Assembly: GCA_024689425.1 (NCBI GenBank)
Contig: JAILDN010000073.1
Span: 1 to 47,201 of the forward strand
Source of the DNA: Methanobrevibacter sp.
GTDB lineage: Archaea; Methanobacteriota; Methanobacteria; Methanobacteriales; Methanobacteriaceae
DNA: 47,201 nucleotides
Reading direction: 5' to 3'
Part shown: one piece after another, positions 41,176 through 47,201 of the stretch
How the letters are laid out: every line of letters starts with the position of its first letter
Numbering within the stretch: position 1 is the first letter of the stretch
Program-made: the position numbers and the translations under genes
The notes under the pieces: model-generated
Databases searched by the model: none
The model's input: the letters and a program-made list of their open reading frames with translations, nothing else
What the model was told of the DNA's origin: nothing

Positions 41176-41441
41176 TCGAATAAACTCCAATCCAAACCTT
41201 CTTCTTCAACAGTCTTTTTGAATAATTCTTTATCTGTTATTATCCAAGGCCATCCTCTGCGAAGGACATTTTCTTTTAACCTAATCAAATTAGAAGCACT
41301 GCACGTGAAAGTTTTTTTATTCAATTGAAATTTATAGAGCCATTTATAACCTTTGCTATAATGATCATCAGCTATTTTGTAGATTCTTGCCACTCCATAT
41401 GGGTTAGGTCTTACATGGTCCGCCTCAGTAAAAACCGTCAT
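41172..41441 (-). CDS. Small AP2-like protein, 89 residues
   Basis: MTVFTEADHVRPNPYGVARIYKIADDHYSKGYKWLYKFQLNKKTFTCSASNLIRLKENVLRRGWPWII ...: three beta strands and a helix like an AP2/integrase DNA-binding unit. Possibly an accessory to the recombinases. Tentative. Confidence 0.5.
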   Translation of the reverse strand: MTVFTEADHVRPNPYGVARIYKIADDHYSKGYKWLYKFQLNKKTFTCSASNLIRLKENVLRRGWPWIITDKELFKKTVEEEGLDWSLFE

Positions 41442-41458
41442 CTTTTACCACCATCATC

Positions 41459-41650
41459 TTATTCTTTTAAATCAAGATATAATCGGATATCATCCTTACT
41501 GCCAATAGAAGAAACAGTGATATGTTCTCGAATATACTCCTTAACATCGACTACTGACATTTTAGTGAAATCCAACTTGTTCAGCTTTCTTGTCAATTCT
41601 CTGGCATTGACTTTTACAGTGATTTCTGGATTGATGATTGGTTTACTCAT
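41459..41650 (-). CDS. Small protein, 63 residues
   Basis: Started at the ATG at 41650, which overlaps the preceding stop (MSKPIINPEITVKVNARELTRKLNKLDFTKMSVVDVKEYIREHI). Function unknown. Confidence 0.5.
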   Translation of the reverse strand: MSKPIINPEITVKVNARELTRKLNKLDFTKMSVVDVKEYIREHITVSSIGSKDDIRLYLDLKE

Positions 41651-41778
41651 TCGCTCACCACCTTCACCCATACAATAGAATCGGATTCATGATCCACTTC
41701 CAATTCAAAAACTTCACTACCCGCATCAATCAAAACATCCTTATCATCATCAAATTTCTTCAAGTCTTTAATCTTCAT
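41647..41778 (-). CDS. Micro-protein, 43 residues
   Basis: MKIKDLKKFDDDKDVLIDAGSEVFELEVDHESDSIVWVKVVSE: a small beta-rich acidic protein, of the kind often found next to single-strand DNA or regulatory genes. Start and stop both overlap neighbours (ATGA). Function unknown. Confidence 0.5.
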   Translation of the reverse strand: MKIKDLKKFDDDKDVLIDAGSEVFELEVDHESDSIVWVKVVSE

Positions 41779-41924
41779 TTTAAAATTACCTCCCCAGAAC
41801 TGTTTTTTTGTGAAGCTTCATAAGATGCTCCACAAACAGGACATTTCCAATATTTGGATAAAACACCATTCAAATGAGAAGTGTATTTTAAAATAATTGT
41901 AGAACCGCATTTTTCACACTTCAT
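41775..41924 (-). CDS. Zinc-ribbon micro-protein, 49 residues
   Basis: MKCEKCGSTIILKYTSHLNG ... YWKCPVCGASYEASQK: two CxxC pairs 24 residues apart form a zinc ribbon. Its end (GGGGAGG) supplies the ribosome site for the next gene, and start and stop overlap neighbours. Confidence 0.6.
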   Translation of the reverse strand: MKCEKCGSTIILKYTSHLNGVLSKYWKCPVCGASYEASQKNSSGEVILK

Positions 41925-42196
41925 TTTGTTAAAACCTCCATTTCTTCTATATCTTCACTTAAAACAATTTGCATCATCATCTTTTTACCAGTTTGAACAT
42001 TGAAACCTTTAATAATCAAACCACTTACAGGAAAACCATCTTTAACATTTTTCTCATATTGCTCTCCAAGTAGATTAGAAATTTCTTTAATGCTCATGTC
42101 TAAAATTTCATGATCCATTTCAATTACCTCCTCTTTTAATCTTTCATCTAACCAAAGATCATTCCAAGCATATAAATCTCCTTCTTCAAAACTCAT
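41921..42196 (-). CDS. Small acidic protein, 91 residues
   Basis: MSFEEGDLYAWNDLWLDERLKEEVIEMDHEILDMSIKEISNLLGEQYEKNVKDGFPVSGLIIKGFNVQTGKKMMMQIVL...: alpha/beta, acidic. Overlaps neighbours at both ends by 4 bp. Function unknown. Confidence 0.5.
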   Translation of the reverse strand: MSFEEGDLYAWNDLWLDERLKEEVIEMDHEILDMSIKEISNLLGEQYEKNVKDGFPVSGLIIKGFNVQTGKKMMMQIVLSEDIEEMEVLTK

Positions 42197-42453
42197 TTTA
42201 GATTTACCTCCGCTAATCCTAAAATCCTATTTAAATTAATGAAACATCTATCCCTAGTCATCCTAGGACCATAACCTCCTAATCTGCGACGCAATATTGC
42301 TCTCTGCTCAACAGTTGCTTTACTAATATCCAATGTAGCTATGTATGCTGTATTAATATACCAACCATCAGGAGCATTCTCTTTCAGGACATCTTTTGCT
42401 ACGGATTCTAAAAATTTTACTTCTTCGACAAATAATTCTACAGTACATGGCAT
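42193..42453 (-). CDS. Small protein, 86 residues
   Basis: MPCTVELFVEEVKFLESVAKDVLKENAPDGWYINTAYIATLDISKATVEQRAILRRRLGGYGPRMTRDRCFINLNRILGLAEVNLK: helical, with a basic RRRLGGYGPRMTRDR loop. Function unknown. Confidence 0.5.
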   Translation of the reverse strand: MPCTVELFVEEVKFLESVAKDVLKENAPDGWYINTAYIATLDISKATVEQRAILRRRLGGYGPRMTRDRCFINLNRILGLAEVNLK

Positions 42454-42459
42454 TTTGAA

Positions 42460-42630
42460 TCAATCCTCTACGATACTAAAACCTCTAGGTAAAACTACAC
42501 TATTAGGATAGTTTTCTTTTATTTTCTTTGTTAGTTCAGCAGCCATATTTTGAATATTTTCATTTAATTTTATTCCATTTGGATCTTCAACTCGAATTAT
42601 TATATCAAAGTGACAATCATACAAACTCAT
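42460..42630 (-). CDS. Micro-protein, 56 residues
   Basis: MSLYDCHFDIIIRVEDPNGI ... ending LPRGFSIVED: an alpha/beta mini-domain. The ATG overlaps the preceding stop by 4 bp. Function unknown. Confidence 0.5.
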   Translation of the reverse strand: MSLYDCHFDIIIRVEDPNGIKLNENIQNMAAELTKKIKENYPNSVVLPRGFSIVED

Positions 42631-42947
42631 ATTATCCCCAGCTTCATGAATTCTACTTTGGCATAAATATCTGCTTTAAGAAAACTTATTCTTCTTTTTT
42701 CATCTTCGATTTTTAATTCTAGGTTGTCTTTGTCTTGTAGTGTGTTTTTTAGTTCCTTTTGGACATGGGCTTTTCGGATTTTGTCATTGTTTGCTCCATA
42801 GATTTTGTTGAAGTCTGTGTTGATGAGTAGGTCACTTTCCCTTTTTTTGTAATGTTTATTTAATTTTTGAAATTTTTCTTCATCTGTTTTTAATTCTTTA
42901 ATTAATGTTTTCCATTCGTTTAAATCTTCTTGGACGCTTACGTACAT
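42627..42947 (-). CDS. Coiled-coil protein, first gene of the middle operon
   Basis: A 106-residue, almost entirely helical protein (LNEWKTLIKELKTDEEKFQKLNKHYKKRESDLLI ... KELKNTLQDKDNLELKIEDEKRRISFLKADIYAKVEFMK). Its pattern is like small phage proteins that partner with recombination genes. It follows a strong TATA box (42982-42992) and AAGGTG. Confidence 0.55.
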   Translation of the reverse strand: MYVSVQEDLNEWKTLIKELKTDEEKFQKLNKHYKKRESDLLINTDFNKIYGANNDKIRKAHVQKELKNTLQDKDNLELKIEDEKRRISFLKADIYAKVEFMKLGII

Positions 42948-43151
<204 letters not shown>

Positions 43152-43628
43152 TTACACTTTTGTATTACAAAATTCTTCCAAATACTCCTCCACTAACTTT
43201 AAAAATTTAGACCCATCATAACCCCAATCACGGCCACAATGAATAACAGTTTTCTTAAGATGCTCAACTTGAAGTTTATCTAAACTATCATCACCCCAGG
43301 AAGCATAAATATCCTGAGCATACTCTTTAGCAGCATCATTAATCATAACCTCCAAAGTTTCTTTATCAAGCCTCTTTGGTGCAATAACCCTAATACGATT
43401 ATTAATCTCAGTTACCCTAGTATTAATTTGAGAAACTCTTTCCTCCAAAGTAGCCTTTTCTAATTCAAGCTCACCTTTCTCATGCTCCAATAAATTAATT
43501 TCTTTGGATAGATGAATCAAACCTGCTAAGAAAATATCTTCATAAGTACATGGTAACTTTTGAGATTGACGTTTATACTTAGGATGAGTTCTAAATGAAA
43601 TGACCTCATCTTTTGGCGGTCTTTTCAT
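43152..43628 (-). CDS. Ribbon-helix-helix-like coiled-coil protein
   Basis: A 158-residue protein. Residues about 8-40 (EVISFRTHPKYKRQSQKLPCTYEDIFLAGLIHLSKEINLL) look like a ribbon-helix-helix DNA-binding domain. Residues 45-95 are coiled coil (EHEKGELELEKATLEERVSQINTRVTEINNRIR), and the C-terminal part is helical. Its gene ends inside the TGYATTAC operator array, so autoregulation or control of the middle operon is plausible. Confidence 0.55.
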   Translation of the reverse strand: MKRPPKDEVISFRTHPKYKRQSQKLPCTYEDIFLAGLIHLSKEINLLEHEKGELELEKATLEERVSQINTRVTEINNRIRVIAPKRLDKETLEVMINDAAKEYAQDIYASWGDDSLDKLQVEHLKKTVIHCGRDWGYDGSKFLKLVEEYLEEFCNTKV

Positions 43629-43876
43629 GCAGTCACCTCACAGAATAAACTATCATCAACATTAACATGTGATTGCTTCAACAATGATTTACAAGCATTA
43701 ATATGCTTGCACTCATGTTTCCTGAAGCGATAATCAGGACATGGGCAGAACCAACCATTCTCATAATCATATCCAACCATGTATATGTCACCAGTAGATC
43801 CAACAACTCTGAAGATAAAACCTTCTTTGTCAGCCACTTCAATTTCAGCAAAAATAGGAGAAATAGAAGAACTCAT
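43625..43876 (-). CDS. SWIM zinc-finger protein
   Basis: An 83-residue protein with a SWIM-type motif CPCPDYRFRKHECKHINAC (CxCx(n)CxH) after a beta-rich start (GFIFRVVGSTGDIYMVGYDYENGWF). SWIM domains bind DNA or proteins and in archaea accompany recombination factors. It overlaps the annealing protein gene, which suggests they work together. Confidence 0.7.
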   Translation of the reverse strand: MSSSISPIFAEIEVADKEGFIFRVVGSTGDIYMVGYDYENGWFCPCPDYRFRKHECKHINACKSLLKQSHVNVDDSLFCEVTA

Positions 43877-44547
43877 TTTGAGTCCTCCTCTTTTTCATTG
43901 AAGTATTTTAAAATTTCTCTTTTTTCAGCAACCGTCCATTTCTTCAAACTCAACACTTGCATCCTAAGAGCCCTCAAATTAATTTCAGAATCAGATAAAC
44001 CTTTCTTCTCTTTCAATACTTTTTCCGCCTCAATGATTAATTGATTCACATCAAGGTCATGAGTATCTTCAACTTTTTCAGCTTCTTGTTTAGGCTTACT
44101 AGATTTTGACTTTTCTTGTTTTTTACTTGAGCCAGCTTCATTACTTTTTTCACTGTTTCCATCATCTAAATCAATAATGTCTTTATCATTGATACATGGA
44201 AATGCAAGTTTTAAAAGGTATCTTTGTAAGTAACTTACATTTGCACCTGTGTCCTGGATTAATTTATTGTTCGGATTTTTTTCCGGAACAATAAGCTCAG
44301 GCACTTGAATTCTGAATGGAATGTATTTTTTTTCATCATCCCAATCTACTAATTTCAAAATAGCAGTGTTTTCAACAAAGGAAAATTGTAATGTTATCTT
44401 ATGTTTATAACAAGCATTAATAACATAAGGCATAATATCCTCTAATTCATAATAACGAAAACCTTTATGTTTGTTGTAGCCGGTTTTAGGTATTTTTGTC
44501 TCTAATAATTCTTTGTGTATTTCAGATAATCTACGGTGAATACTCAT
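43873..44547 (-). CDS. ERF-family single-strand annealing protein
   Basis: A 224-residue ERF-type recombinase: the conserved N-terminal region IHKELLETKIPKTGYNKHKGFRYYELEDIMPYVINACYKHKITLQFSF, then DTGANVSYLQRYLLKLAFPCI and the acidic KDIIDLDD. A Ser/Lys/Glu-rich linker (about 138-165) joins a C-terminal helical tail. It anneals single strands in viral recombination and replication, as with P22 Erf or Sak proteins. Overlaps neighbours at both ends. Confidence 0.75.
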   Translation of the reverse strand: MSIHRRLSEIHKELLETKIPKTGYNKHKGFRYYELEDIMPYVINACYKHKITLQFSFVENTAILKLVDWDDEKKYIPFRIQVPELIVPEKNPNNKLIQDTGANVSYLQRYLLKLAFPCINDKDIIDLDDGNSEKSNEAGSSKKQEKSKSSKPKQEAEKVEDTHDLDVNQLIIEAEKVLKEKKGLSDSEINLRALRMQVLSLKKWTVAEKREILKYFNEKEEDSK

Positions 44548-44852
44548 GCTATCACCTTGATATGTTCAAAAGTTAATTTCACATTCCATGGTAGTTTCCC
44601 ATTTGCCGGTAATTTTCCACCATGGATATATACTACTGCGACTTCATCTCCAGGGACTAATTTAATATGTTTCTTGTTGATTGGAAGATGATATCTTTTT
44701 GAGATTCCAGGATGGCTGATATGGCTATCTGCATATCTAGCCAATTCCTCAAACTCTTCTTCTGTGATTTTTTCTACATCGGTTCCATACTTTTCAGTGC
44801 TCACCATTGATCCACTGAAAGCATTCGTAACAATTAATCTTTCCTCATCCAT
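44544..44852 (-). CDS. DUF1874-like protein (STIV B116 / AcrIII-1 fold family)
   Basis: A 102-residue protein whose layout matches the DUF1874 family: N-terminal LIVTNAFSGSMV (family pattern xxLxNAFSxxM), then ISHPGISKRYHLPINKKHIKLVPGDEVAVVYI (pattern GHxxTaxxl...nRxxvxlxxGDxxlv) and LTFEHIKVIA at the end. Family members in archaeal viruses are anti-CRISPR ring nucleases that destroy cyclic tetra-adenylate of type III systems. The His of the GH-like motif is present (SHP), but the Arg and Glu after the last strand are not obvious (YIHGGKLPANGK), so enzyme activity is uncertain. Confidence 0.5.
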   Translation of the reverse strand: MDEERLIVTNAFSGSMVSTEKYGTDVEKITEEEFEELARYADSHISHPGISKRYHLPINKKHIKLVPGDEVAVVYIHGGKLPANGKLPWNVKLTFEHIKVIA

Positions 44853-44866
44853 TTATTCAGCCACCT

Positions 44867-45088
44867 TTAGATTATTTGATTGAGATGTTCATATCTATTT
44901 GCTTCTGTGCTGAACACATGATGGCCATATGCAAATCCAATCATATACACTAAAATGCAAATACAAGTTAACACTATAATAATCCCAATCATGGTTTTAT
45001 TACATAACCAGAAATCTTTTAGTTGATCTCTCCATGTCCATTTTCTGTGTAATGGATGGACCGGTTTATTCTTTTTGAAGAAGCTCAT
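44867..45088 (-). CDS. Small single-span membrane protein
   Basis: A 73-residue protein with one membrane segment (MIGIIIVLTCICILVYMIGFAYG) after a basic N-terminus (KKNKPVHPLHRKWTWRDQLKD). It may act at the membrane in superinfection exclusion or replication anchoring; nothing more specific is visible. Confidence 0.5.
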   Translation of the reverse strand: MSFFKKNKPVHPLHRKWTWRDQLKDFWLCNKTMIGIIIVLTCICILVYMIGFAYGHHVFSTEANRYEHLNQII

Positions 45089-45429
45089 AAAACAACCTCC
45101 TTGTTTATTTGAAAACGTGTTACAGCATCTATTATTTGTGATGCTGAGTAGTCATACACAAAATTAATTGATGCTTTTCCGTGGCCTTCGGCTTGGACTT
45201 CTACAACTATTCTTTGTCTGAATAATTGTTCAATCAAACGAGGGATGTCTTTTCTTTCGACTTCCCATGCGTCATGATATTTTCTGTCGCAACCCACACG
45301 GGAACAAATAGTGATAGAGTATCCTTTGTTTTCAAGGATTCTTCTTATCGTATTAGTTTCTTTCCAGGTCCATTTTGGGAATGGACTGTAGGCCATTTTC
45401 TCATCTTCAGTGAAGTATGGTCTGCTCAT
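45085..45429 (-). CDS. Small protein, 114 residues
   Basis: MSRPYFTEDEKMAYSPFPKWTWKETNTIRRILENKGYSITICSRVGCDRKYHDAWEVERKDIPRLIEQLFRQRIVV ...: alpha/beta; its KWTW echoes the membrane protein encoded next. Overlaps neighbours by 4 bp. Function unknown. Confidence 0.5.
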   Translation of the reverse strand: MSRPYFTEDEKMAYSPFPKWTWKETNTIRRILENKGYSITICSRVGCDRKYHDAWEVERKDIPRLIEQLFRQRIVVEVQAEGHGKASINFVYDYSASQIIDAVTRFQINKEVVL

Positions 45430-45878
45430 ACATTCACCTCTTCTAAGAAGTTTGGTGACTTGATCATCTTTTGGATGATTTTGTGTGTGGACATTCTCTG
45501 TCCATACAATGTTTCCAATTTTTCAAAAAATAATTTTTGTTCTATGTCATTTAGAACATCTAAAAAACTATATAGTTTAAATTCAGCCTCATATTGAGGG
45601 AGATTATTTTTTTCAATAGCTTTTTTATGTTCAATTGTCCAGTGGCAGTCGAATGCTTTTTCATGTAATTCCTCTAATTGTTCGAGGTCATGTAAGCTGC
45701 ATTTGTCTACAGGTAGTATGCTGTAGTTTCTAGGGAGTATGTCATAGAAAGTTGATCTACCCATATCTACTGCCAGTTTTTCCTGGAGCACTTCTTTTTT
45801 ATGTGTTATTCCTCTGTGGATGTTTTCCAATGTTGGAATTCTTAGGTTTTCAAAATCAGTTCTGTAGGTGTTATTCAT
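45426..45878 (-). CDS. Helical protein, 150 residues
   Basis: Started at the ATG at 45878 (MNNTYRTDFENLRIPTLENIHRGITHKKEVLQEKLAVDMGRSTFYDILPRNYSI), which overlaps the preceding micro-gene. Helical; no known motif. Early-operon position suggests a role in takeover or replication. Confidence 0.5.
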   Translation of the reverse strand: MNNTYRTDFENLRIPTLENIHRGITHKKEVLQEKLAVDMGRSTFYDILPRNYSILPVDKCSLHDLEQLEELHEKAFDCHWTIEHKKAIEKNNLPQYEAEFKLYSFLDVLNDIEQKLFFEKLETLYGQRMSTHKIIQKMIKSPNFLEEVNV

Positions 45879-46017
45879 CGATAACACCACCTTTGCGTTG
45901 TACTTCTATTAAGTACATTCCTTCAGCTAGGGTGAATATTTCATCCATGCTGTACTGTTTACAAGCCTCTTGGAAGCTTGGGAACCTTTTAGGTTCTATC
46001 TCTTTTATCTCTGACAT
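45871..46017 (-). CDS. Micro-protein, first gene of the early operon
   Basis: MSEIKEIEPKRFPSFQEACKQ ... ending VQRKGGVIDE, 48 residues, read directly from the DNA. The ATG follows CCAGAGAGGATAAA, a ribosome site shared with the ORF start at 46560. It overlaps the next gene by 8 bp. Confidence 0.55.
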   Translation of the reverse strand: MSEIKEIEPKRFPSFQEACKQYSMDEIFTLAEGMYLIEVQRKGGVIDE

Positions 46018-46125
46018 TTTATCCTCTCTGGATTTTTTTGTGAAGAAATATATTTTTTCAAGGTGGCCGCCTTGAAAAATGTTCTTCTTGATTAGTACTT
46101 TATTTTTTATTAATATATATATTTA
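46018..46125 (-). promoter_or_regulatory. Early promoter and leader hairpin 1
   Basis: On the minus strand a TATA-like run (46110-46124) is followed by a 10-bp perfect hairpin TTTTTCAAGG / CCTTGAAAAA (46054-46079) with the loop CGGCCA, a second TATA-like AAATATATTT (46045-46054), and the ribosome site CCAGAGAGGAT. Depending on which TATA is used, the hairpin is either a leader RNA structure or an operator just upstream of the promoter. Confidence 0.5.
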
Positions 46126-46159
46126 TCTATTTTTTATCTATATTTTAATCTTTTGTGGA

Positions 46160-46216
46160 TAAATTATATATAATATGTTAACAAATATATTAACAAAGAA
46201 CAATAAAAATGGAGGT
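46160..46216 (+). promoter_or_regulatory. Promoter, operator and ribosome site of the AbrB-like gene
   Basis: TATA-like AAATTATATATAAT (46161-46174), a dyad TGTTAA/TTAACA (46176-46195) near the expected transcription start, and GGAGGT (46211-46216). The dyad placement suggests autoregulation. Confidence 0.5.
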
Positions 46217-46222
46217 ATGAAA

Positions 46223-46393
46223 TTGTTTGAAGTAAAATCAAATGTAATCCAACAAAACCCCAATTCAAAATCATTAAGAACAACCATTCCTTCAGAAATT
46301 GTAGGAATTTTAGGCATATCAAACAACAATAAACTACTCTGGGAAGTTAATTCCCAGGATGATAAAATAGTTGTTACAATAAAAAAAGAATAA
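46223..46393 (+). CDS. AbrB/SpoVT-like transcriptional regulator
   Basis: A 56-residue protein if started at the TTG at 46223, six bases after GGAGGT; the ATG at 46217 is too close to that site, and an earlier ATG (46175) lies in the dyad. The motif SKSLRTTIPSEIVGILGISNNNKLLWEVNSQDDKIVVTIKK is a complete swapped-hairpin AbrB DNA-binding domain. It dimerises and represses or tunes promoters. As the only ordinary gene on the plus strand, divergent from the early operon, it is the best candidate for a lysogeny regulator. Confidence 0.75.
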   Translation: MFEVKSNVIQQNPNSKSLRTTIPSEIVGILGISNNNKLLWEVNSQDDKIVVTIKKE

Positions 46394-46560
46394 ATAAAAT
46401 CTTTAATTTTTTTAATATTTTTAAAAATAAAATTACCAAAATCCAATATAGCTACCGCTAGGACATTAGAACCTCGCTTTCCATCAGCGACTATATAATC
46501 ACAATTAAATAGGTTTATATAGCATTTTAACCAAAAATTATAATAGGTTACAAATGACAT
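46394..46560 (-). pseudogene. Possible remnant ORF behind leader hairpin 2
   Basis: A frame starting at the ATG at 46560 (MSFVTYYNFWLKCYINLFNCDYIVADGKRGSNVLAVAILDFGN) follows CCAGAGAGGATGC, the same ribosome-site context as the early operon's first gene. It stays open to 46138 but then runs antisense through the AbrB-like gene and its promoter, so it is not a believable full gene. I read it as a duplicated, decayed gene start. Weak. Confidence 0.25.
46445..46497 (+). other. tRNA-like element C (weak)
   Basis: Plus strand: AATATAG (46445-46451) pairs 6 of 7 with CTATATA (46491-46497). Directly before the latter is a perfect 5-bp hairpin TCGCT-TTCCATC-AGCGA with a 7-base T-loop-like loop. Only 22 bases replace the D and anticodon arms. 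The geometry is as in elements A and B, but the acceptor stem is weak, so chance is possible. Confidence 0.3.
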
Positions 46561-46655
46561 GCATCCTCTCTGGTGTATTGTTTTTTATTGTAACCAGACA
46601 AGGTGAGGGAATGGCCGTTCCCTATGACCCTTGTTTCTAATTACAATAAAGTACA
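46561..46655 (-). promoter_or_regulatory. Leader hairpin 2 (three-part structured element)
   Basis: Nested perfect stems: TTATTGTAA/TTACAATAA (46585-46593 with 46641-46649), ACAAGG/CCTTGT (46598-46603 with 46629-46634), and GGGAA/TTCCC (46607-46611 with 46618-46622), whose loop read on the minus strand is CGGCCA, the same as leader hairpin 1. TCTGG/CCAGA pairing next to the GAGGAT ribosome site follows. A structured leader RNA or attachment-site dyad. Confidence 0.5.
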
Positions 46656-46676
46656 ATTCTTATTTTGTAGAAGATA

Positions 46677-47153
46677 TTATTTAATCTTTTTTTCACATAC
46701 CCTAATTCTACGTTTTAATGCCGGCACATACAAATAATCACCAGGCCCTTTTATCTTAATTAATTCCCCAATATCCTCAGCACAGAATGAATTAGTTAAA
46801 TCAATTGCTTGTTTATAAAAAGGTATGGCTTCTTGATATTTTCCCATATTTTCTTGTTCTAAACCTTTCCCAGATAGAATGAATATTTCTTTTTCTTCAT
46901 CAGGGAAGTCATCTATATAGTGTAACTGTATTTTGTGAAAATTTGCACCCGCTGTCAAGTAATCTTGAGGATTGTTTTTCACATATTCTTTGGTATCCCT
47001 GTATAATTTTTTACCAGTGATTTTAGATTCTTCACTCCAGTAGTATTTTTCACCTTGAGAAATTATTTCTTCTTCATGTGATTTTCCTGTTTGTTTGAGT
47101 TGATCTAATTCACTTATATTTTTTGGTTTTAAAATTTTTTTGAGAAACCCCAT
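46677..47153 (-). CDS. TPR-like protein
   Basis: A 158-residue protein from the ATG at 47153, nine bases after GAGG (MGFLKKILKPKNISELDQLKQTGKSHEEEI). Residues about 90-125 contain a TPR unit (FILSGKGLEQENMGKYQEAIPFYKQAIDLTNSF). The C-terminus is basic (VPALKRRIRVCEKKIK). It may be a viral regulator or the first host gene beyond the provirus; the sequence does not decide. Confidence 0.55.
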   Translation of the reverse strand: MGFLKKILKPKNISELDQLKQTGKSHEEEIISQGEKYYWSEESKITGKKLYRDTKEYVKNNPQDYLTAGANFHKIQLHYIDDFPDEEKEIFILSGKGLEQENMGKYQEAIPFYKQAIDLTNSFCAEDIGELIKIKGPGDYLYVPALKRRIRVCEKKIK

Positions 47154-47201
47154 ATTTTTAATCCTCAATTTTTTTTACTTGTTGTATTATAATCTGTTAT
47201 A

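Noticed and set aside
46138-46560. A 140-residue membrane-like protein on the minus strand
   Set aside because: Most of it is antisense to the well-supported AbrB-like gene and its promoter; only the start context is kept, as a possible remnant.
47154-47201. Right provirus boundary
   Set aside because: No repeat of the left end, tRNA or recognisable host gene is present, so a boundary cannot be claimed.

Overview
The window reads as most of the genome of a contractile-tailed (myovirus-like) head-tail virus or provirus of a pseudomurein-walled methanogen, most likely Methanobrevibacter or Methanosphaera (Methanobacteriales). The grounds are: very AT-rich DNA with Shine-Dalgarno sites of the GGAGG/AGGTGAT type, TATA boxes and oligo-T terminators typical of archaea; a Cys-His-Asp transglutaminase-type domain of the kind that cuts pseudomurein, carried on the tail hub; TFB-like (archaeal TFIIB) zinc-ribbon and cyclin-box proteins; and adhesin-like Ig and beta-helix domains common in gut methanogens and their viruses. 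Almost every gene lies on the minus strand, so the genome is read from right to left. No host gene was clearly recognised.

Layout, in the direction of transcription. 47.2-46.0 kb: a control region with a TPR-like gene, an AbrB-like regulator (the only ordinary plus-strand gene), a divergent promoter with operators and two related leader hairpins. 46.0-43.1 kb: an early operon with an ERF-type annealing protein, a SWIM zinc-finger protein, a DUF1874-like protein (the fold family of AcrIII-1 anti-CRISPR ring nucleases) and a ribbon-helix-helix/coiled-coil protein. 43.15-42.95 kb: an operator array of six TGYATTAC motifs. 42.9-34.5 kb: many tiny overlapping genes, two tandem tyrosine recombinases, an AP2-like protein, an N6-methylase-like protein, and micro-proteins joined by a recurrent GGTGATG..ATGA junction. 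34.5-33.7 kb: a cyclin-box-like protein followed by an unlisted TFIIB-type zinc ribbon, together resembling a TFB split in two, placed where late activators usually sit. 33.6-32.9 kb: two small membrane proteins. 32.8-0 kb: the late region: GGCC iterons, terminase small and large subunits, portal, MuF-like protein, a 546-bp noncoding stretch with two tRNA-like minihelices, prohead protease with nested scaffold, capsid, Ig-like decoration protein, connectors, sheath, tube, tail chaperones, tape measure, hub with lysin, spike, gp25, baseplate J, and tail or receptor-binding proteins.

The late region ends in a variable receptor-binding locus. The last fiber gene (1375-2760) has its own promoter and carries, at residues about 300-314, a 42-bp sequence that recurs inverted at the left edge in front of a promoterless plus-strand coding sequence for a different carbohydrate-binding-like tip. 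Two further tip modules lie behind the current one. This is the architecture of an invertible or shuffling fiber-tip switch. One of the two tyrosine recombinases encoded here could drive it.

The observations I consider most novel are the fiber-tip switch, the tRNA-like minihelices that bracket a structured noncoding segment in the head operon, the split TFB-like pair, the iterons at the terminase gene, the DUF1874-like protein and the duplicated leader hairpins. All functional names are from reading motifs by eye; no database search was possible.
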